This document shows positions 14,121-22,467 of a stretch of DNA of 64,000 bases, piece after piece. Source of the DNA: Cladorhizidae sp. MBARI D1340-BT2 (taxonomy: Eukaryota; Porifera; Demospongiae; Poecilosclerida; Cladorhizidae); assembly GCA_028752905.1 (NCBI GenBank), contig JAQNBH010000010.1:12102993-12166992 (forward strand), read 5' to 3'. The translations under genes were made by a program, and so were the position numbers. The stretch's first letter is position 1, and each line of letters begins with the position of its first letter. Under the pieces are notes generated by a model. The model did no database searches and was not told the origin of the DNA. It saw only the letters and a program-made list of their open reading frames with translations.

Positions 14121-16193
14121 CAGGTGAGCACACAAAATCAAGTGACCTAGCTGACATTCATTTCATGTTGGCAATGGCAAGGTTTGCTGCTTGGCTCTCC
14201 TTAGACTTGCAGCAAAGGTCTTTGCTTGTAGCTGCTTGGCCACCATCAGCTTCTATCTCTGCACTCCACTCCTGCCAGCATGCTCCATACTAATTGGGTC
14301 TTGATTATTACTTTATGAATCTCATTATAGTAGCACTTCCTGTACTAGACATTGTGTGAACCCACAGCACAGATTCTATGATGTTAATTAACAAGATAGC
14401 ACAACACTACAAAGTCTATAGCCTGGATAACTCCTCCCCCTCCTCCCCCACCCTCCTCTTCCCTTCCCCCCCCCCCCCCCCCCTATCTACCAGGGTTGGT
14501 TGAACGAGGAACATACTCATCTACTGATGAATGACGAACTTGATGAACTCCACAAATATACTGACAACACACGATCGATGGTGTGGAATGTCAAGGACTT
14601 GGAAAACCCTGTCCTTGTAGGATCCTTCTACTCGACAGAGAGGGCCATTGATCACAACCTCTACATCAAGTAAGGGGGGGACAATCCCATTTTAATAGAA
14701 AGTGTTAAAAAACTTGTGGTTACAACTTTAGAGCTCCGTAGATTCTGTAAACTTCATGGTATGGACTTGATGTATAGCCCAAAAGATAGGTCTCTCTGTG
14801 TGCTCTCTTTTGATACTAAAATATTTTTTAAAGGTGTAATTATAGGCAAGTTAATTAAGGGAGCTACAAGTGGAGGGACCCTCAAAAACCTGAATGCCTG
14901 ATTTTGCCACATAAATATCTCCAGATTGCCAATGCTAGAGAGTTGAAATTAGCACCAGTGGCTAGAGGAAGCCCTCCTCTATGCAGTGATGCAGTTGAGA
15001 AATGAAATTTTAATGTAGCTACCAGGCACTTGACCACGTACACGTTTTAGCGCCTAATGAACCAAGTCATTGCATAGAGTAGAGCTTATATCCGGTGTAA
15101 TGGAATGACCCCAAAGAATAGGGAGTCCTAGTGCACCTCCTAATATACAAGTGACTCCAGTGTAATGGAATGACCCCAAATAGAATAGGGAGTCCTAGTG
15201 CACCTCCTAATATACAAGTGACTCCAGTGTAATGAATGACACCAAATAGAATAGGGAGTCCTAGTGCACCTCCTAATATACAAGTGACTCCAGTGTAATG
15301 AATGATACCAAATAGAATAGGGAGTCCTAGTGCACCTCCTAATATACAAGTGACTCCAGTGTAATGGAATGACCCCAAATAGAATAGGGAGTCCTAGTGC
15401 ACCTCCTAATATACAAGTGACTCCAGTGTAATGGAATGACCCCAAATAGAATAGGGAGTCCTAGTGCACCTCCTAATATACAAGTGACTCCAGTGTAATG
15501 AATGACCCCAAATAGAATAGGGAGTCCTAGTGCACCTCCTAATATCCAAGTGACTCCAGTGTAATGGATGACCCCAAATAGAATAGGGAGTCCTAGTGCA
15601 CCTCCTAATATACAAGTGACTCCAGTGTAATGATGACCCCAAATAGAATAGGGAGTCCTAGTGCACCTCCTAATATACAAGTGACTCCAGTGTAATGAAT
15701 GACCCCAAATAGAATAGGGAGTCCTAGTGCACCTCCTAATATACAAGTGACTCCAGTGTGACCCCAAATAGAAAGTGGACTTGCATCAAATAATGGTTTT
15801 ACCTTAGCACTTATTCACCATACACACACCCACACCACACACACACATGCACACACCACACACACATGCACACACCACACACATCACACACACACATACA
15901 GAGGCAATCTAGCCTATCAAACAAACTACTGTGCCGGTCTTCGCATTGTTGACATTCAAAGCATGCAAGATGAAAGCCCGAGTTTGAAAGAAGTGGGTTT
16001 CTTCGACGTCGCTCCAGAATGCTCACTGGCTACCTTTTCTGGCTCGTGGTCCAACTACCCCTTCTTTAAGAGCGGGAACATCATTGTTCAGAGCATCGAG
16101 AAAGGACTGTTCATCTTAAAGTTCAACGACCCAACATCTCAAGCACCAAACCCAAAGCCAGCCAAGAAGCAAGCAAGACATAGAAATGTTTGA
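1361..16193 (+). CDS. secreted choice-of-anchor B / LVIVD-repeat beta-propeller protein (six exons)
   Basis: Joined exons 1361-1411, 1602-1644, 10531-10898, 12718-13167, 14494-14669 and 15902-16193 total 1380 nt: 459 residues plus TGA. All junctions are GT-AG and all phases fit. Residues 1-17 are a hydrophobic signal sequence. The rest carries hallmarks of the choice-of-anchor B family, whose repeats build a beta-propeller: WGWTDPQTGREYAIVG, SDGTSFVDVTD, WRDMK-VFNNHAFIVSE, HGVQIFDLTRLR, SHNIVVNEETGYMYAVGT, HDAQCVVYRGPD, HQ-GWLNEEH, LLMNDELDE and GLRIVDIQ. Several motifs span exon junctions, which supports the splicing. The propeller is probably exported; no catalytic activity is evident. The two short 5' exons are less certain than the four downstream ones. 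No in-frame stop or frameshift was seen. Confidence 0.85.
1602..1644 (+). CDS. exon 2 (tentative, 43 nt)
   Basis: The acceptor TTGTTGTGTAG precedes 14 codons plus one base (GRYPRGCTGVCRQG) and the donor GTTAGG. It enters in phase 0 and leaves in phase 1, exactly what exon 1 and the 10531 exon require. The donor is weak, so other linking exons in the 8.9-kb intron remain possible. Confidence 0.4.
2690..3012. repeat. 46-47-bp AGCTAGCT-rich minisatellite, about 7 copies
   Basis: The core CAACTTAATAACTAGCTAG returns about every 46-47 bp with few changes and merges on the right into looser CTAGCTAG-rich DNA to about 3080. It lies in the 1645-10530 intron. Confidence 0.85.
3013..5392. other. intronic DNA without a recognised gene
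   Basis: Contains a TG microsatellite (3482-3530) and two roughly 66-bp direct copies around TATCATGTC/GGCCCACCC (4510-4625). A splice-site-bounded open stretch at 3346-3416 (TTCAG|...CCAG|GTAATT) could be an optional exon, but its phase does not join the flanking exons. Nothing else is supported. Confidence 0.4.
5393..5992. repeat. 32-bp minisatellite, about 18-19 copies
   Basis: Unit core GTGTGTTCAACACTGCATTG followed by TACACCTGTTGG. The first six units carry an AGTATAGTACACC variant; the later ones are more uniform. The array creates long open frames in all three forward frames that are artefacts of the repeat. Confidence 0.92.
5993..7315. other. intronic DNA with a short triplicated motif
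   Basis: GAGTTCCATTCTGTAATG occurs three times at 6127-6220 and again, truncated, at 45396-45413, so it is a dispersed repeat. An acceptor-like CTTCCACTGCAG at about 6405 precedes a Cys/Leu-rich open frame (6407-6727) that runs into TTG repeats. I do not recognise it. The rest is unassigned. Confidence 0.35.
7316..7590. repeat. 67-bp tandem repeat, 4-5 copies
   Basis: Units contain GACACTGAAGACATACTCAG and CCAACACTTCCTTGTCATG. It directly abuts the 23-bp array that follows. Confidence 0.9.
7605..8765. repeat. 23-bp minisatellite, about 50 copies
   Basis: Unit GAGCTAGGAGTATTCTAGGG plus CAA or CAG. Most copies differ by single bases (GGGCAAG, GGGCAGG, GGGCTAG). It lies within the 1645-10530 intron. 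Confidence 0.95.
9130..10085. repeat. AT-rich degenerate TATTTAT / TATATATTCACATA tract
   Basis: Nearly pure A+T with recurring TTTATATATTCACATATTTA. The period is irregular. Open frames here are low complexity (Tyr/Ile/Phe) and not credible proteins. Confidence 0.9.
10086..10530. other. intron end upstream of exon 3
   Basis: Unremarkable DNA with a GATTGATTGATTACGATTG run (about 10290-10310), ending in a C14 tract that serves as polypyrimidine tract for the 10531 exon. Confidence 0.5.
10531..10898 (+). CDS. exon 3: first propeller segment
   Basis: The acceptor has an unbroken C tract ending in CAG at 10530. The exon encodes residues 32-154, including CVDGKAGVYGCKNVDLLSL (about 70-88), KGNDIWGWTDPQTGREYA (about 99-115) and DGTSFVDVTD (122-131). 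It ends WRDMK before the donor GTTCGC at 10899. The continuation into exon 4 gives WRDMKVFNNHAFIVSE, a conserved family motif. Confidence 0.85.
11085..11235. repeat. CCCTAACCCTAGCCACTGTCCTGGC minisatellite
   Basis: About six copies of a 24-bp unit with core AACCCTAGCCACTGTCCTGG (minus strand GGGTTAGGGCCAGG). The same GGTTGGGACCAGGGCAGTGGCTA-like theme forms the 2-kb array at 42024-44040, so the two may be related. Confidence 0.8.
11236..11465. mobile_element. dispersed foldback-family element, partial copy 1
   Basis: Begins GGTAGGTCTCTCTGTGTGCT and includes GGGGGCCTCAAAACCAGC, GTGGCTAGAGGAAGC and GGCGCTAAAACT. These blocks recur in order in the copies at 11495, 14700, 34590 and 41055. It has only one arm of the inverted repeat. 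No coding capacity. Confidence 0.65.
11495..12085. mobile_element. foldback-family element, copy 2 with both arms
   Basis: The left arm starts TTTTTAAACTTGTGGTTACC and runs through CTCTCTGTGTGCTCTC to GGTCAAGCGTGCGGGTTGAAAA. The centre has mirrored AAAATGAATTT/AAATTCATTTT near 11800-11835. The right arm runs back in reverse complement (CGCTTGACCACTT, GTTTTAGCGCCTAA, AGAGCTTCCTCTAGCCAC, CACACAGAATGGCTACC). It is noncoding and inserted in the intron between exons 3 and 4. Confidence 0.65.
12195..12695. repeat. 38-bp minisatellite, 13 copies, abutting exon 4
   Basis: Unit GAGAAGCTATACATCCATAT followed by AAGGATCTTGAAATATAT. Thirteen CATCCATATAAGG cores were counted. The array ends only about 25 bp before the acceptor of exon 4, so it may overlap the branch-point region. 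Confidence 0.95.
12718..13167 (+). CDS. exon 4: central propeller segment
   Basis: Acceptor CATTCCTCAG, then 150 codons in phase 0 (residues 155-304). Visible family motifs are NNHAFIVSEAFDHGVQIFDL, HYDGVGSSHNIVVNEETGYM, GLHIIDVREPLNPKFISCY, YVHDAQCVVYRGPDGDY and GREICFCYNEDTLTIVDVQ. It ends CYTHQ at a strong donor, CAG|GTGAGC. The last bases of the exon, ACACACCAG, are the same sequence that is amplified downstream together with the donor. Confidence 0.93.
13164..14130 (+). repeat. splice-donor-bearing CA minisatellite, 25 donor copies
   Basis: The unit is a variable (CA)n run followed by CACCAGGTGAGCACTGAG. Counting the authentic donor at 13168, CAGGTGAG occurs 25 times. The first copy overlaps the last coding bases of exon 4 (ACACACCAG), so the array evidently grew from the exon-intron junction. 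Two units carry a doubled GCACTGAGCACTGAG. On the minus strand it gives long Cys/Val-rich open frames that are artefacts. Confidence 0.95.
14494..14669 (+). CDS. exon 5: propeller segment with DELDE motif
   Basis: The acceptor is a long C tract followed by TATCTACCAG. The exon encodes GWLNEEHTHLLMNDELDEL through AIDHNLYIK (58 codons plus two bases), then the donor GTAAGG. The Q at the end of exon 4 plus GWL re-creates the family motif HQGWL. Phase 2 at its end matches the one base at the start of the next exon. Confidence 0.93.
14700..15090. mobile_element. foldback-family element, copy 3
   Basis: Starts AAAAAACTTGTGGTTACAAC, with CCGTAGATTCTGTAAACTTC, AGATAGGTCTCTCTGTGTG, GTGGCTAGAGGAAGCCCTCC, then GTACACGTTTTAGCGCCTAA and a truncated right arm at GCATAGAGTAGAGC. 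It sits in the intron after exon 5 and is cut off where the 67-bp minisatellite begins. Confidence 0.65.
15090..15772. repeat. 67-bp minisatellite, about 10 copies
   Basis: Units contain GGGAGTCCTAGTGCACCTCC (ten counted) and ACAAGTGACTCCAGTGTAAT. The array lies in the last intron of the anchor-B gene. Copies differ mostly by 1-3-bp indels at AATGGAATGACC. Confidence 0.95.
15820..15898. repeat. CA-rich microsatellite forming the acceptor tract
   Basis: ACACACACC/ACATGCACAC run that ends in CACATACAG, the acceptor of exon 6. The acceptor therefore has a CA repeat where a pyrimidine tract would be expected. Confidence 0.8.
15902..16193 (+). CDS. exon 6: C-terminal propeller segment and stop
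   Basis: The acceptor follows a CA-rich tract (CACATACAG). The exon encodes GNLAYQTNYCAGLRIVDIQ, LKEVGFFDVAPE, FSGSWSNYPFFKSGNIIVQS and GLFILKF, then a short Lys/Pro-rich tail to TGA at 16191-16193. The tail lacks a membrane anchor, so secretion of the soluble protein is likely. Confidence 0.9.
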
Positions 16194-16204
16194 GTGCACT
16201 CATC

Positions 16205-16330
16205 TAATGAGAGAGTTATATAGAACATACTATTTATAATATAGCTAATAGAACATGCTATTAATAAGATAACTAGATAACTAGATAGAACATTCTATTA
16301 AGTAAGAGAGCTAATAGAACATACTAGTAT
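16205..16330. repeat. short TAGAACATACTAT repeat in the 3' region
   Basis: Four imperfect copies of (A/C)TAATAGAACAT(A/G)CTATTA at roughly 35-bp spacing, directly after the stop codon of the anchor-B gene. Confidence 0.6.
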
Positions 16331-16381
16331 GAGATGTGATAAAGCATTACTGGTAGAGAAAATGCTACTTCATGTCGATAT

Positions 16382-16414
16382 ATTTATTATTATTATCATT
16401 ATTATCATTATTAC

Positions 16415-16498
<84 letters not shown>

Positions 16499-16531
16499 TA
16501 TTATTATTATTATTATTGTTATTATTATTTA

Positions 16532-16600
<69 letters not shown>

Positions 16601-16615
16601 TATCATTACTAATTG
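16382..16615. repeat. (TAT)n microsatellite
   Basis: About 230 bp of TTA/TAT triplets with a few ATC and ATG interruptions. Confidence 0.97.
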
Positions 16616-16637
16616 AATTGATGCCTTATATAACTAC

Positions 16638-16643
16638 AATAAA
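16638..16643 (+). terminator. candidate polyadenylation signal AATAAA
   Basis: AATAAA occurs about 445 nt after the stop, beyond a (TAT)n tract, and could end the transcript of the anchor-B gene. No closer canonical signal was noticed. Confidence 0.35.
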
Positions 16644-16734
16644 ATACAACATATTCAATTGGTGATATGATGGATTCTTTTTATGATTATTATCTCCACT
16701 GGCTTGTTCTCACACTTCACTCAAGGAAGGATGA

Positions 16735-16965
16735 GGGGGGGTGAGTGTGGGGAGGGGGGGTGAGGGGAGGAGAGGAGGGGGTGAGTGTGGGGAGGGGGGG
16801 GTGAGTGTGGGGAGGGGGGTGAGGGGAGGAGAGGAGGGGGGGTGAGGGGAGGAGGGGGGGTGAGTGTGGGGAGGGGGGGTGAGGGGAGGAGAGGAGGGGG
16901 GGGGAGTGAGTGGGGTGAGGGGAGGAGAGGAGTGGGGGGGGTAAGAGAAGGGGAGGGGGGGGGAG
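16735..16965. repeat. G-rich tandem repeat, G-quadruplex-prone
   Basis: Units such as GGGGAGGAGAGGAGGGGG and GTGAGTGTGGGGAGGGGGG repeat with many runs of four to nine G on the plus strand. Four-run G-quadruplex patterns occur repeatedly. Confidence 0.85.
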
Positions 16966-17774
16966 GGGTTATAAAAGTTTTGAGGCTAATGACAGGATTA
17001 CCAAATTTCTATTTCTAAAAATCCTGATGGTTGAAATATCCTAACTTGTAGCCATTATGTAAAAATAAATATCACACGCAACATTTGAATTCTGCTGCAG
17101 TGTATTCTGGGTGTAGCACACCACAAATATTTGGGATTTTGTCGTGGTCTTGCAGCTTGAACTCTGAACTCACACTAGCAGTGCCACAAATCCACCAGAG
17201 GTCGCTGCTTGTGAATATGTCGCAGAAAATCTTGTATGTAGGCGTAAAGCATCCGTTGCCATAGTTCGTTGGCATGTGCACACAGAGTTAATGCGGGTAA
17301 CCCAAGTGTTCCGTCCAGATCCTTGAACCTGTCCAAGTAATTTTGTAAGGCTTGAAAAATCAGAGTAACCTGACAGAATTAGTATCTTTGAAAGTCTGTC
17401 CACATCTTCTATATTGATGGAATCCCAGGGCCAGCCTTGGTTTGAGGCCTTTAGATTCATTGCAAGGGGGGTAACTTTTCAAGAGGAAGGAAGTCTTTGT
17501 TAGGGACTTTAAGGGGGCTCATTGCAAGGGGGCTCATTTTCAAGCGGAAGGAAAGCCTTGGTTGACTTTAAGGGGGCTCATTGCAAGGGGGGTAACTTTT
17601 CAAGAAGAAGGTCCTGGGTAAATCAGAAATGGGATAGGGTGCTCCTTAAATGGTACCATCAAATGATGCAGCACTTGGCATTGTCGGCCTGTTGACCATT
17701 TTGTTTGGGGATAATCCTGTCAGTGTGCACGTGTTTTTCATGTTCCTGGTGATAGCACACAAGTACGCAATATG
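16966..17774. other. unassigned intergenic DNA with minus-strand open frame
   Basis: On the minus strand 17460-17170 is open for 96 codons (MNLKASNQGWPWDSINIED onward) and overlaps a second open frame at 17281-17072. Composition looks more like protein than repeat, but I recognise no family and no splice structure; it may be a transposon fragment. At 17461-17600 a GCAAGGGGG/AACTTTTCAAG motif is repeated about three times. Confidence 0.3.
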
Positions 17775-18645
17775 GTAACTATGCCAACAAACTATGCTGG
17801 TAACTATGCCTACAAACTATGCTGCATTGCCAATAAACTGTGCTCGTAGCATTGCCTACAAACTATGTATGCTGGTAGCATTGCCAATAAACTATGCTGG
17901 TAGCATTGCCTACAAACTATGCTGGTAGCATTAACAGCAAACTATGGTAGTAGCATTGCCAATAAACTATGCTGGTATATAGCATTGCCAATAAACTAGG
18001 CTGGTATATAGCATTGCCAATAAACTATGCTGGTAGCATTGCCAATAAACTATGCTGGTAGCATTAACAGCAAACTATGGTAGTAGCATTGCCAATAAAC
18101 TATGCTGGTATATAGCATTGCCAATAAACTGTGCTGGTAGCATTGCCAATAAACTGTGCTGGTAGCATTGCCAATAAACTGTGCTGGTAGCATTGCCAAT
18201 AAACTGTGCTGGTAGCATTGCCAACAAACTAGGCTGGTATATAGCATTGCCAACAAACTATGCTGGTAGCATTGCCAATAAACTGTGCTGGTAGCATTGC
18301 CAATAAACTGTGCTGGTAGCATTGCCAACAAACTAGGCTGGTATATAGCATTGCCAACAAACTATGCTGGTAGCATTGCCAATAAACTGTGCTGGTAGCA
18401 TTGCCTACAAACTGTGCTGGTAGCATTGCCAATAAACTATGCTGGTAGCATTGCCAATAAACTGTGCTGGTAGCATTGCCAATAAACTGTGCTGGTAGCA
18501 TTGCCAACAAACTAGGCTGGTATATAGCATTGCCAACAAACTATGCTGGTAGCATTGCCTACAAACTGTGCTGGTAGCATTGCCAACAAACTATGCTGGT
18601 ATATAGCATTGCCAATAAACTGTGCTGGTAGCATTGCCAGCAAGC
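17775..18645. repeat. 26-bp minisatellite, more than 30 copies
   Basis: Unit AACTATGCTGGTAGCATTGC plus CAATAA. A TATATAGCATT variant recurs every several units, hinting at a higher-order pattern (for example near 18236, 18337 and 18519). Confidence 0.95.
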
Positions 18646-18819
18646 TATTCTTCTGCTTGTTATAATATAGAACTCGCCCGATGCAAACAGTTTGCCTGGG
18701 AAGCAGCTTTCTGTCCCTACTCAGAAAATCACTGCAGTTGTGAAATGGTGAGATTTACAGGGCGAGGCATCGTCTTCTAGCTCAACAACAACAAACTTTT
18801 TGGAGTAGCCATAAAATGG

Positions 18820-19092
18820 ATTTGGGGTGGTAATGTAATGTTCAACACCTGGGGGGGCTGGGGGAGACCTCACCCCTCAAGTTCGGAGTAGCCATAAAAA
18901 GTGGGGGAGTAATGTTCAACACCTGGGGGGAGACCAATTTTTTGGAGTAGGGTTTGGGGGAGTAATGTTCAACACCTGGGGGAGACCACATCCCTCAATT
19001 TTGGAGTAGCGTTTGGGAGAGTAATGTTCAACACTTGGGGGGGGAGGGGGGGAGGGGAGACCATGTCCCTCAATTTTGGTGTAGCCATAAAA
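18820..19092. repeat. imperfect repeat of AGTAATGTTCAACACCTGGGGG
   Basis: Four to five copies of GAGTAATGTTCAACACCTGG, interleaved with GGAGTAGCCATAAAA blocks. It may be a decayed noncoding element. Confidence 0.7.
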
Positions 19093-19199
19093 GTGGCAAC
19101 ACACCCGATGCTGCCGGGTGTCACCCGATTTCAACACTAATCTCCAGATCTCCCGATCGACTTTCTGAGGAATTGATTTTTTTTGGTTCAGGTTAAAAA

Positions 19200-19810
19200 A
19201 ATATGCTATCGAACTTAATAAACCTGGTAACGGTCGTCGATCTGCCAAATCGTTTACGTTGTGCTTTGGCCAGCAAAAGGAAGAGAGTAGTTTTGTCGAT
19301 CGAGTCAAAGATAGCCATTCTAAGCAAGATATCAAGTCAAGCCGGACTAGCGGAAGAGTAAGGCGTAGGGAAGTTGACAATAACGGAGATAAAAAAGAAC
19401 GAAGCCAAACTTCGAGAGTTCGCAGACAACCTTGACTGTCGGGGGATAAGTTCAGCTCGCAAAGTCATGCGCCTTGCTAAAGACGAACAACTAGAAAATG
19501 CTGTTTGGTTCGTTCAGAAAAGGGAGCAAGCCCCAAGGCACTGCAGTCGGTGGACTATTTGCTCAGAGAAAATAGAACATATGAATATAAATAATATGAA
19601 AAAATATGTATGTAAAACAGCATGCCAGTTACTGAGGACCTAAATCCTTCTAGTACCAGGAAGTGAGCTTATTATCCAAAGGACCTGCAGATTAAAACGA
19701 TATTGAAAATAATTCCAACGTGATTCAGCATTTTAATTAACTTCATGAATTTATAATTAATGTGTGTTTTTTTTGCATATCCGAACTTTTTGCTTATCCG
19801 AACTACTTTG
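19200..19810 (+). pseudogene. Tigger/pogo (Tc1-mariner superfamily) transposon remnant
   Basis: The forward frame near 19270-19360 reads KRKRVVLSIESKIAILSKI (Psq/CENP-B-type helix-turn-helix). After a frameshift, 19374-19580 reads TITEIKKNEAKLREFADNLD and KDEQLENAVWFVQKREQ, matching the order in Tigger/pogo transposases. The DDE catalytic domain is absent. At 19778-19808 GCATATCCGAACTTTTTGC and TTATCCGAACTAC resemble the right terminal repeat of Tigger elements. This is therefore an internally deleted, inactive copy. Confidence 0.65.
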
Positions 19811-21419
19811 TCAGCGTTTCTAATATCTACTTCGTGTCGCTGAGGTAGTTGTTGCCCTCCCTCACATTAATGCTGAAGAGGAATGACTCGCGAGCATTTT
19901 CAGGAAAGAATTGTCGGGATGAAGCTCGATGGCACTTTGTCAAGTATTCTAGCCATGAAGCTAGCATTCCCTGAATCTGGGTGCCTGATGAGAAAATTTG
20001 GGACCATGCAAAAAGGGCAACTTTTTGAATCATTAAACTGATAGCAGTGTGTTATTTGGGGGGGGAATTAATTTATTATGTACATGCTATGTTATGACTT
20101 GTGCAAATGATAACCAGATTTTATACCAAATCTCCAGATTTTTCGAGGATTTTTGGGGGGATCTCCAGATTTTCATGACATTGGGGTTGGCAGGTCTGCA
20201 ACGCCACCTCTGTTAAATGAGACCACACCTACTTAGACACAACTCCACAAATCCATTTCGATTGACATCCCTTTTGGCAGTAGGTGTGTAAGCAACAATA
20301 TTTGAAAGTAAAAAAAGACCACATCCATGTTGACCCCAACAAACTAGATGATCCTTTACCATTTAAAATCATTCACTTACAATATTGGATGGTAAAAGGT
20401 CATCTAACTGTTTGAGGTCAACAAGGGTTCACCTTTTTTTTTCAACGGGTATCTAAAAAAATTTAAATTAAAAATAATCTTGTTGTGAGTTTTGAGTTCT
20501 TTTGTGTCTTTGTAGTGTGAGTGTCATGGTCGACAAGAGGATTCAAACACTTTTTTCTAACTTGCATGTTGTTGCACACTACGCATATCGTCATATGGCT
20601 TCCATTTTTGTTGCCATTGTTGCCTGTACCAATGTGCACCACTACTGCACAGCAATCAGCACGTACATAATCTTGTTGCTATAGAGACGACCCTAGAGAT
20701 GCATCCGATGGAAAAAGCAGGTCTGTACCTAATGCTGGTGCATGGCAGATACCATTCCAAATGCATTCATGGTGGTGGCACATGCTCGATGATGCTTAGA
20801 GGATACAGGGAGAATATATGTGACGTGGAATAATCATGTGAGCCATCAAACTTTAGTTTGTGTGAGATTAAGGAGTCATCGATTTTGACAATGACCACCC
20901 GTCGTCCTTCAGTCTACACGTGCTGCAACATTGGCTCGTGGCCATTCATCGGTGAGCCTTTAAAGCACCATCAGACTTGATTCTGAAGCAAACCTCAACA
21001 AGGTCGTGTGTGGATAAGTTGCAGTGGTTTAAGCAAAGTGTTCGGATGCACAAGGTGTGCTGCATGACATGCACAGTAGTATTGCTGATACTGCTAACTA
21101 TATCCTCTGTCATTGTTATGTGTTCGAGTATAGCTAAGTTCGAAATATTGAAATTATTTTAATATTAATCTATTTACACCAACTACAAAGTAATATCATA
21201 CTAATATGTATGCCACAAACCAAGCAGCTCTCTCTATCTATCAACAGATGAATCACCAGTGTCTCAGTGTATATAACAGCACCCAATAAAACAGCACCTG
21301 GCTATATACCAGAAGGCTCTCCATGACAGTGGCTACTAACAACAGATGCAAAACCAACCTCCAAAAACAGCAACCAGCACCAACGCAAGCAGAAGCTCAA
21401 GAGGCAGGAAGATAATATA
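19811..21419. other. intergenic DNA with a small palindrome
   Basis: The minus strand 20033-19827 is open for 68 codons without a recognised motif. A hairpin lies at 20339-20440 (separate entry). The rest shows no gene, RNA or array. Confidence 0.35.
20339..20440. repeat. imperfect inverted repeat, about 33-bp arms
   Basis: GTTGACCCCAACAAACTAGA followed by TGATCCTTTACCA is mirrored after a roughly 25-bp spacer by TGGTAAAAGGTCATCTAACT and GTTTGAGGTCAAC. It could be the core of a small foldback transposon. A similar CGACCCTTTACC/GGTAAAGGGTCG pair lies at 21799-21835. Confidence 0.7.
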
Positions 21420-21439
21420 ACAATCAACCATTCAGTAAT

Positions 21440-21625
21440 AAATAAAAAATATGTGAAAATCATCATCAGCAAAATGTTCCTCAATCTCATCAAATTCCAC
21501 TTCCTGAAAGGCAGCACCTTGCACAAATTATTCAGCGCCAATAACGTCAAGGTCGGCTATTCCTGCCCCAGAAACATGAACAGCATCGTCCTGACACACA
21601 ACCAGAAGCTACTATAAAACTCCAC
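21440..21625 (+). pseudogene. decayed retroelement reverse-transcriptase tail
   Basis: A forward frame encodes KMFLNLIKFHFLKGSTLHKL, then FSANNVKVGYSCPRNMNSIV and LTHNQKLL before a stop. The order FLNLI..HF....LHK.F..NNVKVSYSC.PNM.SII..HN..L is a pattern I recall from the C-terminal part of retroelement polyproteins in cnidarians and sponges. The rest of the element is not recognisable. The assignment is from pattern memory only. Confidence 0.45.
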
Positions 21626-22467
21626 CAACCTACGACAAAAGCCTTCCATTTGGATTCTATTAGCTATATCCTTGCCAAGAGCCACACAGTCTTGTAGGAA
21701 GCCAAGTAGAGCTGACTAGACTCCTTAATAAAAAAAAGTTTCTACTTGAAAAAAAACACCAAACAAGACCTTTCCCATGTAGAGCACACCCTGTGAGACG
21801 ACCCTTTACCTCGTGTTTTAAATGGTAAAGGGTCGACATGCACCTGCCGATACAATGACACACGTAAGGCAGAAAACTCTCTCAGAAGCTTGGCCCAAGT
21901 GTAACCAGCACCACTTGTCAAACCAACTAAGATTGAATGCTCTTTGGACAATTTTAGACTTACCAAATCAAACTTTGGGATATGTATTATTCCTGGGTTA
22001 GTCGGGAGGTTCATCCCTAGGTTGACATTGAAAAGACTGTCGAGACATCATGATATAATGCTGTGGTAAACTAGCTCTACGTATATAATAATGCACACAC
22101 ACAGACTAAGCTTTTCTGTGCGATTGTGGCGAGTAACTTATTCTACTGGGATTCAACCTACGAAACCTGGTCATTTATAGACCCAAGATTTATATTGAAG
22201 AACCAAGGCTTGTTGACCAAAGGAGAAGAATTAGCTACCATTCCAAAGCAACATATCTATCATTTATGTACACTATGAGCACAAATATCACAGCATATAT
22301 ACCTAGAATGCCAGCTATATAGGCCTTGGTACAGTAATGAGTATCAAGGGTTTTTGAGCTCTATATCCACCTAAGGAATATGTGACGGGGGACCTCTGCT
22401 GGGATTTTCTGCTCATGTTTCAGATGCAGCTATTTATTATAACATACTTTCAGGATTATAGACATGT
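21626..22467. other. unassigned intergenic DNA
   Basis: The minus strand 22014-21742 is open for 90 codons (FDLVSLKLSKEHSILVGLTS, with GAGYTWAKLLREFSALRV after it). No family was recognised; it overlaps the presumed continuation of the retroelement tail on the other strand. The short perfect palindrome CGACCCTTTACC/GGTAAAGGGTCG is at 21799-21835. Confidence 0.3.
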
